A stretch of 64,000 nucleotides of DNA from an uncultured Prevotellaceae bacterium (GCA_902771785.1 CACXYH010000005.1:62001-126000), one strand, 5' to 3'. Positions 9,223-18,427 are shown, counted from the stretch's first letter. Made by a program: numbers and translations. The notes: generated by a model from the sequence alone, not told the origin.

Positions 9223-9249
9223 TGCCTTGTGTTGATGTGATTAGTTCTT

Positions 9250-9996
9250 CTATTCCTTTCCGTTCCAGAATTCCCATGAGGCAAAGGCCTGCAAGAGCAG
9301 CATTTCAAGACCGTTCTTCGTCTGCGCTCCTTGCTCAGCCCCTTTCTTCATGAAGAGGGTTTCGTCGGGGTTGTAGATAAGGTCGTAGAGAATGTTGTGG
9401 CTGTCAAGTGCCTCGTAGGGTAGTTGAGGACATTCTTCGGTCTTCGGATACATGCCTACAGGCGTGCAGTTTACAATGACGTTGTACTCCTTGACCACAT
9501 CGGGCGTAATGTCCTTGTAGCAGATGGTTCCCTGACGCTCATACCGGCTTACGCAGACGGTCTCAAGCCCAAGAGACTTCAGCCCGTAGCCTACTGCTTT
9601 CGAGGCTCCTCCCGTACCGAGAATGAGTGCTTTCTTGTGCCACTTCTCGAGCATGGGTTCAATGCTCCGTGTGAAGCCAATCACGTCAGAATTGTAGCCC
9701 TTGAGTATGATTTTCTTTCCTTCGTGGATTACTTTAATCACGTTCACGGCTCCTATGGCGCGTGCCTCAGGGCTGATGTAGTCGAGAAAAGGCATCACCT
9801 TTTCTTTGTAGGGGATGGTGACGTTCAGTCCTTTTAGCTCCGGGTTTTGGTCAAGCACTTCTGCCAGCTCGTCGATGCTTGCAATTTCGAAGTTGTAGTA
9901 CTGTGCGTTGATGTTCTCGTCGGCAAATCGCTGGTTGTGGTAGCTGATGCTGAAGGAATGTCCCAAAGGGAATCCAATAAGTCCGTATTTGTCCAT
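9250..9996 (-). CDS. aroE: Shikimate dehydrogenase
   Basis: Reduces 3-dehydroshikimate with NADPH in aromatic amino-acid synthesis. The 248 residues show the substrate-binding GFPLGHSFS, catalytic Lys in LNVTIPYKEKVMPFLD, GAVNVI, the nucleotide-binding LGTGGASKAVGYGL, and NCTPVGMYP. The size is near the short end for AroE (about 270). The start is fixed by the conserved MDKYGLIGFPLGHSFS. It is 16 bp downstream of menG in the same run. Confidence 0.96.
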   Translation of the reverse strand: MDKYGLIGFPLGHSFSISYHNQRFADENINAQYYNFEIASIDELAEVLDQNPELKGLNVTIPYKEKVMPFLDYISPEARAIGAVNVIKVIHEGKKIILKGYNSDVIGFTRSIEPMLEKWHKKALILGTGGASKAVGYGLKSLGLETVCVSRYERQGTICYKDITPDVVKEYNVIVNCTPVGMYPKTEECPQLPYEALDSHNILYDLIYNPDETLFMKKGAEQGAQTKNGLEMLLLQAFASWEFWNGKE

Positions 9997-10012
9997 AGGT
10001 TGTTTACAGTTT

Positions 10013-10744
10013 TTATTTAGTCGCGAAATACATAGTGCAAATGCCGAAAGTTAGTCGTTTGAAGGAGGCTTCGCTGAAGCCTGCCTTCTGCAGGATGCCG
10101 ACCATTCGCTCGCCTTGCGGGAAAGCCTCAATGGTCTTTGTCAGATAAGAGTAGGCGCTAGTGTCCTTGGATATGAGTCGGCCGTAGACGGGCAGCACCG
10201 TGTGGCTGTAGATGCGGAACAGCTGCTTCATGGGGAAGCTGACGGGTGTTGTAAGCTCGACGATGCTCAGATGACCGCCCTTGCGGAGCACGCGGCACAT
10301 TTCGCTCAGCCCTCGGTCTAAGTCGGAGAAGTTTCGAATGCCGAAGGCTGCGGTTACGGCGTCGAAGGTTTCGTCGGCATAGCTCAGATGCAGACAGTCT
10401 TCCTTTGCAAACGAGATGACTCCTTGTAGCCCTTCCTTCAGAACTTTCTTGCGTCCTACCTCCATCATTCCCTCGCTGATGTCGGCCCCGATGAGGCTTT
10501 TGGGCTGCAGCATCTTGGCTGCCAAGATGGCGAAGTCGCCGGTGCCGGTAGCAATGTCGAGCATTGCTTGGGGGGCAAAGGGCTTCAGCTGCTTGATGGC
10601 CTTTCTGCGCCACCCTCGGTCTATATCCCACGAGAGGCGGTGGTTCAGCGTGTCGTAGGTGGGTGCGATGTTGTCGAACATCTGCTCCACCTGACTTGCT
10701 TTCTCGCCTTCGTGGTAGGGGTTGATTGTTTCTTGCTTGTACAT
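10013..10744 (-). CDS. menG: Demethylmenaquinone methyltransferase
   Basis: SAM-dependent C-methylation that completes menaquinone (UbiE/MenG family, 243 residues). Motifs seen: [20 protein letters not shown] near the N-terminus, the SAM-binding [27 protein letters not shown], and [21 protein letters not shown]. Bacteroidota use menaquinone, so menG is preferred over ubiE. It lies 33 bp after purC. Confidence 0.95.
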   Translation of the reverse strand: MYKQETINPYHEGEKASQVEQMFDNIAPTYDTLNHRLSWDIDRGWRRKAIKQLKPFAPQAMLDIATGTGDFAILAAKMLQPKSLIGADISEGMMEVGRKKVLKEGLQGVISFAKEDCLHLSYADETFDAVTAAFGIRNFSDLDRGLSEMCRVLRKGGHLSIVELTTPVSFPMKQLFRIYSHTVLPVYGRLISKDTSAYSYLTKTIEAFPQGERMVGILQKAGFSEASFKRLTFGICTMYFATK

Positions 10745-10777
10745 AGGGAGGGGATGATGGAGGTAGGGATGCTGGAT

Positions 10778-11725
10778 TTAGTGGTTCTTGAGCCAGTTGC
10801 CGACGTTCTTCTCGATGCGCTCGGCAATGTTGCCAGCTTCGGCAGCCTTGTCGAACTTCTCGCCTACGATGTGTTCGTAGAGCTCAATGTAGCGCTCGCT
10901 GACGCTCTCAGCATACTCGTCGGTAATTTCGGGCATTACCTGTCCGGGCTCGTTCATGAAGTTGTGCTCAATGAGCCACTGGCGTACGAACTCCTTCGAG
11001 AGCTGACGCTGAGGCTCGCCTTTGGCCAGTTTCTCCTCGTAGCCGTCGGCGTAGAAGTAGCGGCTGCTGTCGGGCGTGTGGATTTCGTCAATGAGGTAGA
11101 CCTTTCCGTCGCGCTTTCCGAACTCGTACTTTGTGTCGACAAGGATGAGTCCGCGCTTGGCGGCGATTTCCTGACCGCGAGCGAAAATCTTGCGGGTGTA
11201 GTCTTCCATGATGGCGTAGTCTTCGGCCGAGACGATACCCTGGGCGATGATTTCCTCACGCGAGATGTTCATGTCGTGACCCTCGTCGGCTTTGGTGGTG
11301 GGGGTGATGATGGGTTCTGGGAATCGCTCGTTCTCCTTCATTCCGTCGGGCAGCTTCACGCCGCACAACTCGCGACAGCCGTTTTTATACTCGCGCCAGG
11401 CAGAGCCCGTGAGAATGCTGCGGATAATCATCTCTACGCGGAATCCCTCGCACTTCAGGCCCACCGTCACCATCGGGTCGGGTGTGGCCAGTTTCCAGTT
11501 GGGGCAGATGTCGGTGGTTGCATCCAGGAACTTGGCGGCAATCTGGTTGAGCACCTGTCCCTTGAAGGGGATGCCCTTGGGCAGCACTACGTCGAATGCC
11601 GAGATGCGGTCGGTTGCTACCATCACCATCAGGTCGTCGTTGATGTTGTACACGTCGCGCACCTTTCCGTGGTACACGCTTTTCTGTCCCTCAAAGTGGA
11701 AGTCAGTCTTTGTTAATGCTTTCAT
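10778..11725 (-). CDS. purC: SAICAR synthetase
   Basis: Condenses CAIR with aspartate in purine synthesis. The longest open frame starts at 11797, but the family N-terminus ([20 protein letters not shown]) begins at the ATG at 11725, giving 315 residues, the usual long PurC form. Seen: [51 protein letters not shown] and [13 protein letters not shown]. The start overlaps the last 23 bp of phoH, so translation is probably coupled. Confidence 0.96.
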   Translation of the reverse strand: MKALTKTDFHFEGQKSVYHGKVRDVYNINDDLMVMVATDRISAFDVVLPKGIPFKGQVLNQIAAKFLDATTDICPNWKLATPDPMVTVGLKCEGFRVEMIIRSILTGSAWREYKNGCRELCGVKLPDGMKENERFPEPIITPTTKADEGHDMNISREEIIAQGIVSAEDYAIMEDYTRKIFARGQEIAAKRGLILVDTKYEFGKRDGKVYLIDEIHTPDSSRYFYADGYEEKLAKGEPQRQLSKEFVRQWLIEHNFMNEPGQVMPEITDEYAESVSERYIELYEHIVGEKFDKAAEAGNIAERIEKNVGNWLKNH

Positions 11726-12674
11726 TGTTGTTCTTATATTCTTTATCGTATGCTTCGTATGCATTGACAATGCGCGTGACGAGCTTGTGGCGCACAATGT
11801 CTTTCTGATTGAGATTGACCACGCCTATGCCTTCCACATTATTTAATATGTGGAGGGCCTCGATGAGTCCGCTCTTCTGGGTGCGCGGCAGGTCGATCTG
11901 GGTCATATCGCCTGTAATGATCATTTTGGTGTTCCATCCCATGCGGGTGAGGAACATTCGTATTTGGGCGGGGGTGGTGTTCTGTGCCTCGTCGAGGATG
12001 ACGACAGCGTCAGACAGGGTGCGACCTCGCATGAACGCCAGCGGAGCGATCTGAATGACGTGCTTCTCCATCATTTCCTGCAGGCGAGCTTGCGGCAGCA
12101 TGTCTTCGAGTGCATCATAGAGCGGCTGCAGGTAGGGGTCGATCTTGTCCTTCATATCGCCGGGCAGGAAGCCCAGTTTCTCGCCTGCTTCAACGGCCGG
12201 GCGCGAGAGTATGATTTTCTTGGCCGTCTTCTCCTTGAGTGCCTTCACGGCGAGGGCGATGGAGAGATAGGTCTTTCCGGTGCCGGCAGGACCTACGGCA
12301 AACACCATATCGTTCTGCTCGTAGGCTTCGACGAGGCGCTGCTGGTTCTCGGAGCGGGGCTTGATGGCTCGGCCCGACATTGAGTAGACCACTACGCCGT
12401 CGGGTACGTCGTCCTTTGTGCGCTTGCCCTTCACGAGGTCGATAATGTCTTCCTCGCCCAGCGCGTTGAATTTCAACACGTGCTGGCGCATTTTCTCTAT
12501 GCTTTCCTCGAAGGCAGCCATTTGCTCTTCGTCGCCCAGAATGCGCAACACGTTGTCGCGCGCCACGATGCGCAGTTTAGGGAAGAGCGCCTTTATCATT
12601 TGTAAATGCGCGTTGCCGACTCCATAGAACACTACAGGGTCAATGTCTTCTAAAACAATATGCTTCTCTATCAA
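11703..12674 (-). CDS. PhoH family ATPase
   Basis: Cytoplasmic P-loop ATPase of the PhoH/PhoL group, linked in other bacteria to RNA and ribosome metabolism. Of 323 residues, the first 110 form an N-terminal domain; [18 protein letters not shown] is Walker [14 protein letters not shown] is Walker B with an Ala-Gln continuation, and [12 protein letters not shown] is the sensor-like motif. The family-matching N-terminus ([17 protein letters not shown]) begins at a TTG codon, with AGGAG only 3 nt before it. First gene of the nine-gene minus run, with a TAAATTTGC promoter box 28 bp upstream. Confidence 0.94.
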   Translation of the reverse strand: MIEKHIVLEDIDPVVFYGVGNAHLQMIKALFPKLRIVARDNVLRILGDEEQMAAFEESIEKMRQHVLKFNALGEEDIIDLVKGKRTKDDVPDGVVVYSMSGRAIKPRSENQQRLVEAYEQNDMVFAVGPAGTGKTYLSIALAVKALKEKTAKKIILSRPAVEAGEKLGFLPGDMKDKIDPYLQPLYDALEDMLPQARLQEMMEKHVIQIAPLAFMRGRTLSDAVVILDEAQNTTPAQIRMFLTRMGWNTKMIITGDMTQIDLPRTQKSGLIEALHILNNVEGIGVVNLNQKDIVRHKLVTRIVNAYEAYDKEYKNNNESINKD

Positions 12675-12701
12675 TTGCTCCTGACTTTTTGAAATTTGCC
12701 T

Positions 12702-12734
12702 GCAAATTTACGAATATTATTCGAAATAGCGAAA
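12702..12734 (-). promoter_or_regulatory. Promoter of the phoH-to-pyrF run
   Basis: The minus strand has TTTC, 20 bp, then TAAATTTGC (12702-12710), close to the TTTG-N20-TAnnTTTG consensus, ending 28 bp before the phoH start codon. Confidence 0.65.
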
Positions 12735-12750
12735 TATAGTTGCAGGAAAA

Positions 12751-13566
12751 TTACTTCGAACGGTCGCGAAGCTGCCAAAAAGCTACGGCAGCTGCTGCTG
12801 CCACGTTGAGCGAGTCGACTTCGTGCGACATCGGGATGCGCACCACGTAGTCAGCTTCGCTGATGGTTTCGTGCGGAAGCCCGTCGCCTTCGGTGCCCAT
12901 CACAATGGCCAGGCGGGGGAGGCTGGCGAGCTGTGGGGCGTCGATGGAGAGCGAGTCGTCGGTAAGGGCCATCGCGGCGGTCTTGAAACCGTAGTCGTGG
13001 AGGGTGGTGAGCGGGCCGTCAATCCAGGTCCAGGGGACGAGGAAGACGCTGCCCATCGACACGCGCACGGCGCGACGGTTGAGCGGGTCGCAGGAGTTTC
13101 GGGTGAGCACTACGCCGTCGATGCCTAATGCTGCTGCCGAGCGGAAAATGGCGCCGATGTTGGTGGTGTCGACCACACCGTCGATTACCACAATGCGACT
13201 GGCCTCACGACAGATTTCGGCCAGCGAGGGCAGCGTGGGGCGGCGCAGGGCGCAGAGCACGCCGCGTGTGAGCGTGTAGCCCGTCAGCTGTGCCAGCAGT
13301 TCGCGGTTGCCCGTGTATATCGGCGCTCCTGTCTCCTTGCATCTCTCAGCTATGCCCTTTGCGTCGCCTTCGAGGTGCTTGCGCTCACAGAGCAGGGCCA
13401 CAGGCAGGTAGCCGGCCTTCAGGGCCACGTTGATGACCTTTGGGCTTTCGGCGATGAAGATGCCTTTCTGCGGCTCCAGCCGGTTGCGCAGCTGCGCTTC
13501 GGTGAGCTGGCTGAAGACTTCGATGCCGGGGTGGGCGAGGGAGGTCAGTTCGATGATGTCGGGCAT
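12751..13566 (-). CDS. SpoU/TrmH-family RNA 2'-O-methyltransferase
   Basis: A SPOUT methyltransferase that methylates ribose 2'-OH in rRNA or tRNA; the exact nucleotide cannot be told. The 271 residues carry an N-terminal substrate-binding domain, then IVVIDGVVDTTNIGAIFRSA, GIDGVVLTRNSCDPLNRRAVRVS, LAIVMGTEGDGLP and the knot-forming IPMSHEVDSLNVAAAAAVAF. I chose the ATG at 13566; the longer frame from 13623 would run back through the uxaB terminator. A 76-bp gap holding the phoH promoter separates it from phoH. Confidence 0.9.
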   Translation of the reverse strand: MPDIIELTSLAHPGIEVFSQLTEAQLRNRLEPQKGIFIAESPKVINVALKAGYLPVALLCERKHLEGDAKGIAERCKETGAPIYTGNRELLAQLTGYTLTRGVLCALRRPTLPSLAEICREASRIVVIDGVVDTTNIGAIFRSAAALGIDGVVLTRNSCDPLNRRAVRVSMGSVFLVPWTWIDGPLTTLHDYGFKTAAMALTDDSLSIDAPQLASLPRLAIVMGTEGDGLPHETISEADYVVRIPMSHEVDSLNVAAAAAVAFWQLRDRSK

Positions 13567-13578
13567 AGCGTCTTGCTG

Positions 13579-13637
13579 GAATTTAAAACAGAGACGCAGA
13601 GGTTCTTGCGGTTGGCGCCGCATCTCTGCGTCTCTGT
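13579..13637 (-). terminator. Terminator of uxaB
   Basis: A perfect 14-bp inverted repeat (ACAGAGACGCAGAG at 13624-13637 on the minus strand, its complement at 13588-13601) with a 22-nt loop, followed on the minus strand by TTTAAATT. It starts 37 bp past the uxaB stop. Confidence 0.8.
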
Positions 13638-13673
13638 GCGTTAGTTTTTTTATAAATAAGCCTTCTCTTGCGT

Positions 13674-15113
13674 TTAGAGAATGGTCTTCACGGCTTCAAG
13701 CATGCCCTTGTCCTGAATGAGGTCGAGGAACTGCTTCACCATCTGGTTCAGGCCCTGAATCTTGTTGAGGTCTTCTTGCCAGATGAATTCTGCGCCCAGC
13801 ACGCCGTCGGTCACCTTCTGCGTGTCGCCTGTTGCCCAGAGCTGCTTCAGCAGGTCCATGATCTTCTGGTCGTCGTTAGGCACGATTTCTGCACCGTCGG
13901 CGCGCTTGCCACCCTTGTAGTAGGTGATGATGGCGGCCAAACCGAACACGAGGCCCTTAGGCAGCTCGCCCTTGCGCTCCAGGTAGGTCTTCACGCCGGG
14001 CAGGTCGCGCGCCTGGAACTTGGGGAATGAGTTGAGCATGATGCTCGTCACCTGATGGTCGACGTAGGGGTTGTCGAAGCGCTCCAGCACGTCGCCTGCA
14101 AACTTCTCGAGCTCGTCCATAGGCAGGTCGAGCGTCTGCATGAGCTCGTCGAACTGCACCTTGTGGATATACTTGCCAATCACTTCGTGGTTGCAGGCGT
14201 CGCGAACGATGTTGACACCACTCAGGTAGGCAACGGGCGAGAGCACGGTGTGCGGGCCGTTGAGCAGCGTCACCTTGCGCTTGTGGTAAGGCTCTTCGCT
14301 GGGCACGAACAGCACGTGAAGTCCTGCCTTGTCGGCGGGGAACTCCTTGGCCACTTCCTTCGGAGCCTCAATGACCCAGAGGTGGAAGTTCTCGGCCTGC
14401 ACGACGAGGTTGTCGCGATAGGAAATCTTCTCCTGGATTTCGGCAATCTCCTTGCGGGGGAAGCCCGGCACGATACGGTCGACGAGCGTAGCATAGACGC
14501 CGCACGACTCCTCGAACCACTTCTTGAAGCCCTCGGGCAGCTCCCAGAGGTCAATGTACTTGCGGATGCAGTCTTTCAGCACGTGTCCGTTCAGGAAGAT
14601 AAGCTCGCAGGGGAAGATGATGAGGCCCTTCGTGGGGTCGCCGTTGAAGGTCTGATAGCGGCGATAGAGCAGCTGCACGAGCTTGCCGGGATACGACGAA
14701 GCGGGTTTGTCGTCGAGCTTGCAGGCGGGGTCGAAGGCGATACCGGCCTCGGTGGTGTTCGAAATCACGAAGCGAATTTCGGGCTGGTCGGCCAGCGCCA
14801 TGAAGGCGTCGTTCTGTGAGTAGGGGTTCAGCGCGCGGCTGATGACGTCGATGCGCTCCAGCGTGTTCACGGGCTTGCCGTTCTCGCGGCCCTGCAGGTT
14901 CACGTGGTAGAGGCAGTCCTGTCCGTTGAGCCACTCGACCATACCGCGCTCAATGGGCTGTACTACAACCACAGAGCCGTTGAAGTCGGTCTTCTGGTCC
15001 ATGTTCCAGATAATCCAATCTACGAATGCGCGGAGGAAGTTGCCTTCACCGAACTGAATAACCTTTTCGGGCATAACGCTCTTCGGAGCGAAGTGTTTGT
15101 TTAGTGGTTTCAT
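13674..15113 (-). CDS. uxaB: Tagaturonate reductase (altronate oxidoreductase)
   Basis: NAD-dependent reduction of tagaturonate to altronate in galacturonate use; polyol-specific long-chain dehydrogenase family, 479 residues (E. coli UxaB 483). Seen: the nucleotide-binding VIQFGEGNFLRAFVDWI at the N-terminus, RFVISNTTEAGI, GLIIFPCELI-NGH, LNGPHTVLSPVAYLSG and CNHEVIGKYI. It has its own consensus promoter (15159-15191) and a strong terminator, so it is transcribed apart from uxuAB although all three serve hexuronate catabolism. The 469-bp gap upstream holds the promoter, an inverted-repeat element and a 22-bp array. The mannitol-dehydrogenase alternative is unlikely. Confidence 0.93.
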   Translation of the reverse strand: MKPLNKHFAPKSVMPEKVIQFGEGNFLRAFVDWIIWNMDQKTDFNGSVVVVQPIERGMVEWLNGQDCLYHVNLQGRENGKPVNTLERIDVISRALNPYSQNDAFMALADQPEIRFVISNTTEAGIAFDPACKLDDKPASSYPGKLVQLLYRRYQTFNGDPTKGLIIFPCELIFLNGHVLKDCIRKYIDLWELPEGFKKWFEESCGVYATLVDRIVPGFPRKEIAEIQEKISYRDNLVVQAENFHLWVIEAPKEVAKEFPADKAGLHVLFVPSEEPYHKRKVTLLNGPHTVLSPVAYLSGVNIVRDACNHEVIGKYIHKVQFDELMQTLDLPMDELEKFAGDVLERFDNPYVDHQVTSIMLNSFPKFQARDLPGVKTYLERKGELPKGLVFGLAAIITYYKGGKRADGAEIVPNDDQKIMDLLKQLWATGDTQKVTDGVLGAEFIWQEDLNKIQGLNQMVKQFLDLIQDKGMLEAVKTIL

Positions 15114-15158
15114 TTTGTTTTGCTTTGTTTTTAATAGAGTTGTCTTTGTTAACTGACT

Positions 15159-15191
15159 GCAAAATTACAAAATATTTCTGTAACCTGCAAA
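15159..15191 (-). promoter_or_regulatory. Promoter of uxaB
   Basis: Minus strand TTTG (15188-15191), 20 bp, TAATTTTGC (15159-15167): an exact Bacteroidota promoter, giving a leader of about 40 nt. Confidence 0.8.
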
Positions 15192-15247
15192 TTTTTGGCC
15201 GACCTAATGTGCTTTTTTTGCGTAAAGGTTTACGTGAACTCAGATTT

Positions 15248-15446
15248 GACTCAGATATCAGATATCAGTTTTCTCATGGAGGGTATACATGTGAAGAGGG
15301 TGTGATTACGATTTATTACTATATTTATATTATTATATATTATTATATATATAATATATATATTATATATATAATAATATATAATAAGCTTTTCGGCACA
15401 GATGTATGTTTGGCGTCTAATAAAACTGATATCTGATATCTGAGTC
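15248..15446. repeat. 25-bp perfect inverted repeats around an AT palindrome (inverton-like)
   Basis: Arms at 15248-15272 and 15422-15446 are exact 25-bp reverse complements, each made of 7-bp TCAGATA units. The 149-bp interior holds a perfect 58-bp A/T palindrome at 15330-15387, and a lone TATGTTTG box (15405-15412) on the plus strand, pointing away from uxaB. I see no protein gene inside. Confidence 0.85.
15330..15387. repeat. 58-bp perfect AT palindrome
   Basis: The two 29-bp halves are exact reverse complements and contain only A and T. It should extrude easily as a cruciform and could be unstable in cloning or assembly. Confidence 0.9.
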
Positions 15447-15471
15447 ATTTTTGAGCCATTTTTCAAGCAGA

Positions 15472-15590
15472 GAGGCAAGCACCCGATGGGGTCGTTTTCC
15501 CCATAGATGCTTGCCTCAGCTAAAGTGCTTGCCTCCGCTAAAAGGGCTGATTCCCTCAGCTAAAGGGTGCGATTGGCTCCGCTTATCGGG
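15472..15590. repeat. 22-bp-period array at the uxuB 3' end
   Basis: GAGGCAAGCA (15472-15481) pairs perfectly with TGCTTGCCTC (15508-15517), with an inner ATGGGG/CCCCAT stem. Copies of the right arm follow at 15527, 15549 and 15571 (core G-C/A-TT-n-n-CTC), spaced 18, 22 and 22 bp, most with CTCAGCTAAAG or CTCCGCT after them. The final copy runs into the uxuB stop codon region. Confidence 0.75.
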
Positions 15591-17169
15591 CGCTTACATA
15601 CTTATGCAGCGTGGCGCGTACGGCGCCCTTGCCGGCATACAGCTCCTTGACCATTCCCTCGATCTGCTCGCCAAAGCCGGCTTCGTAGAGGTCGAGGCCG
15701 AAGACGTCCTTGCGGCTGTAGAGCTGCTTCAGGCAGCTCCAATCCTGCTGGGCGTTGCCTATCTCGAGCGGGGCGACGATGGCCTGCAGCTCGGCCAGCA
15801 TGGGGTCGGGCGAAGGCTCGAAGGGTGTGCCGTCGTCCTTGATGCCCTTCAGGTAGCGGGCGTAGCCGGCCAGCGTGAGGGGAATGAGTACGAGGTTGCT
15901 CTTGTCGAGGCCGCGTGCAATATACTTTTTCAGCGTCTCGCCGAAGCGGATGGGCAGCTTCTGGCTGGTGTCCATAGCTATGCGCTGCGGAGCGTCGGGC
16001 ATGAAGGGGTTGGGCAGGCGGCGGTTGATGACGGCGCCTATGAACTCGTAGGGGTTCAGCACGCCCGGGTCGACCACAACGGGCATTGCCTCCATATAGC
16101 CAATCTTCTGAATGAACGGACGCAGGTCTTCGTCGGCCATCTCAGCCGAGATGAGCGTGTAGCCGAGCATGCAGCCGTAGATAGACATTGCCGTGTGCAG
16201 GGGGTTCAGACAGGTGGTCACCTTCATCGTCTCCACCTTGTCTACGGTGTCGCGTGTGGTGTAGAGGGCACCGCCCAGGTCGAGTGGGGGACGGCCGTTG
16301 GTGTAGTGGTCTTCGATGACCAGATACTGCACCTCTTCGGCGTTGACGAAGGGCGCCGTAAACGTGTGCTTCTCGGTCTCAATGTAGTTGTTGTCCTCAA
16401 AGCCGTCCTGTGCCAGCATCTCTTTCACCTTCTCGTGGGGTCGCGGCGTGATTTTGTCGATCATCGACCAGGGGAAGGTCACCTTTGTCTCGTCTTTCAG
16501 GTAGTCGAAGAAAGCCTGCGGCACGAGGCCGTCGCCGACCCACCGCTCGGCGTAGGCAAAGACGCCGGCCTTCACCTTGTCGCCGTTGTGCGAGCAGTTG
16601 TCCATCGACTGCACCGTGAGCGGCAGCTGTCCGGCCTGCCAGCGCTCGTAGAGTAGCGCCGTCACCTTGCCCATCGCGAAGACGGGCTTCAGGCCTCGAG
16701 CCAGGTCGGCTTCGTTGTAGGTGTAGCCCTTTTCGGTGATGGTGAACGAAATCATCTGCAGGCTTGGGTTGCGGAAAATCTCCACCAGTCGCTTCCAGTC
16801 GTCAAACTGGTAGTCGGCCTTCAGCGCTTCGGTCACGGAGGCAATCACCTTCTTCTCAATAGTGCCGCTCGACTGCAAGCTGACGGAGAGCGAGAGGTTG
16901 TTGTAGGGCGTGTAGGCCTTGTCGATGACCTCGAAGTCGAACGTCTCGGCCACAATCACGCCCCGATCGTACTTGCCTGTGTTCAGGGCGTCGTTGAGGA
17001 TGGCTGCAGGGAAGGCGCGGAAGATGTTTCCGCCTCCGAAGTGCACCCACGTCGGTTCTTTGGCCGTTTTCTCGCGCACGGCCTTTATGTCAAACTTGGG
17101 GAGCAGGTAGCCCTTTGCCTCCCATTCTGCGGCATTGAACTGGCCGCTCAGTATGTCGTTCAGTTTCAT
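15583..17169 (-). CDS. uxuB: Fructuronate reductase / mannitol dehydrogenase family
   Basis: Polyol-specific long-chain dehydrogenase, 528 residues, a little longer than E. coli UxuB (486). Seen: WVHFGGGNIFRAFPAAIL (nucleotide fold), SFTITEKGYTYNEADL, SMDNCSHNGDKVKAGV with the catalytic-region Asn-His, and LNPLHTAMSIYGCMLGY. I chose the ATG at 17169, 4 bp after the uxuA stop, over the upstream in-frame start inside uxuA. Its pairing with uxuA argues for D-fructuronate to D-mannonate reduction, although sequence alone cannot exclude mannitol as substrate. Confidence 0.88.
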   Translation of the reverse strand: MKLNDILSGQFNAAEWEAKGYLLPKFDIKAVREKTAKEPTWVHFGGGNIFRAFPAAILNDALNTGKYDRGVIVAETFDFEVIDKAYTPYNNLSLSVSLQSSGTIEKKVIASVTEALKADYQFDDWKRLVEIFRNPSLQMISFTITEKGYTYNEADLARGLKPVFAMGKVTALLYERWQAGQLPLTVQSMDNCSHNGDKVKAGVFAYAERWVGDGLVPQAFFDYLKDETKVTFPWSMIDKITPRPHEKVKEMLAQDGFEDNNYIETEKHTFTAPFVNAEEVQYLVIEDHYTNGRPPLDLGGALYTTRDTVDKVETMKVTTCLNPLHTAMSIYGCMLGYTLISAEMADEDLRPFIQKIGYMEAMPVVVDPGVLNPYEFIGAVINRRLPNPFMPDAPQRIAMDTSQKLPIRFGETLKKYIARGLDKSNLVLIPLTLAGYARYLKGIKDDGTPFEPSPDPMLAELQAIVAPLEIGNAQQDWSCLKQLYSRKDVFGLDLYEAGFGEQIEGMVKELYAGKGAVRATLHKYVSAR

Positions 17170-17173
17170 ATTG

Positions 17174-18427
17174 TTAATCAAAGAATCCCGGTTGTTTGTA
17201 TTCAATGCCTAATTCGCGGTCGACGGTAGCGAGAATGCCCTGCACTTGGCCGAGGGCAAACATGCGGCCCAGCAAGGTGTAGCCGGCGTTGTGGCCGTGA
17301 CTCGACTCGTCCATGATGCCGCCCGGCTCGTCGGTGAAGGTCATTCCGTGATCTACACGCATGGGCAGATGCGGATTCTCCTTCTCGAAGATGCGGCAAA
17401 GCTCTATCAGGTCGGCGCGACCGCCCAGATGCGAAGCCTCCGTGAAGTTTCCGTCGGGGAAGATGTGGCACGAACGCAGATGAACGAAATGCGTGCGTGA
17501 GGCAAACTTGCGAGCCAAATCCACAACATTATTATAAGCGCCTGCGCTCAGCGAGCCGGCACAGAACGTGAGGCCGTTGTGCTTGTTGGGCACAGCGTCG
17601 AGGAACCACTGGATGTCCTCCTCCGTACGCACAATACGCGGAAGGCCCAGAATCTCGATGGGGGGGTCGTCGGGGTGCACGCACATATTCATTCCGTACT
17701 CCTCGCAGGTAGGCATGATAGCTTCGAGGAAATATTTCATGTTTTCGCGCAACTGCTTCTTGTCTATGCCTTTATACAAGTCGAGGAATTCGCGGAACTT
17801 CTGGATGGGAGCCTCGTCGTTCTCCGAGAAATTGCCGCTGACGAAGCCCTGCGTCTTGATCACGATGTTCTCCACCAGCTTGTGGTCTTTCTCGGGCGTC
17901 ATCGTCTTTGCCAGCTCGTCGCATTCGGCCAGCACGTTGCGGCCTTCGCCCACACCCGCGGGGAACTTGAACTGAGCCCACTCCTCGCGCGCACCCTCAC
18001 GTTTCAGGATGTAGATGTCGAAATAGGCAAACTCAGCATAGTTGAAATAGAGGTTGGTAGAGCCGTTGGGGTTCTGGTGGAAAAGGTCGGTACGCGCCCA
18101 GTCGAGCACAGGCATAAAGTTGTAGCAGATGCAGTGAATGCCCTCAGCCGAGAGGTTGCGCAGCGACTCCTTGTAGACCTCAATCTGCTCGTCGCGGTCA
18201 GGACCTCCATACTTTATTGTTTCTACTACGGGCAGGCTCTCCACCACGCTCCAACGCATACCGTAGCTCTCGATATACTCTCTTAGGTCGCGTATCTTCT
18301 CGCGTGTCCAAACTTCGCCTAAGGGCACGTCGTGAAGTGCTGTCACAATGCCCTCTACACCAATCTGTCTCAGCATGGCAAGCGTAATCTTGTCCTTCTT
18401 GCCAAACCATCGCCATGTTCTTTCCAT
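17174..18427 (-). CDS. uxuA: Mannonate dehydratase
   Basis: Dehydrates D-mannonate to 2-keto-3-deoxygluconate in glucuronate catabolism; xylose-isomerase-like TIM barrel. The 417 residues show the typical start MERTWRWFGKKDKI, IKYGGPDRDEQIEVYKESL, YGMNMCVHPDDPP (metal ligands), TFCAGSLSAG, HLRSCHIFPDGNFTEASHLGG, and VDHGMTFTDEPGG. First gene of the uxuA-uxuB unit, with a TACCTTTGC box 41 bp upstream and a divergent ileS. Confidence 0.96.
   Translation of the reverse strand: MERTWRWFGKKDKITLAMLRQIGVEGIVTALHDVPLGEVWTREKIRDLREYIESYGMRWSVVESLPVVETIKYGGPDRDEQIEVYKESLRNLSAEGIHCICYNFMPVLDWARTDLFHQNPNGSTNLYFNYAEFAYFDIYILKREGAREEWAQFKFPAGVGEGRNVLAECDELAKTMTPEKDHKLVENIVIKTQGFVSGNFSENDEAPIQKFREFLDLYKGIDKKQLRENMKYFLEAIMPTCEEYGMNMCVHPDDPPIEILGLPRIVRTEEDIQWFLDAVPNKHNGLTFCAGSLSAGAYNNVVDLARKFASRTHFVHLRSCHIFPDGNFTEASHLGGRADLIELCRIFEKENPHLPMRVDHGMTFTDEPGGIMDESSHGHNAGYTLLGRMFALGQVQGILATVDRELGIEYKQPGFFD

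Noticed and set aside
15104..15436. 110-codon plus-strand open frame through the AT-rich palindrome
   Set aside because: It is mostly Ile/Tyr codons read from the palindrome, with no family or plausible start.
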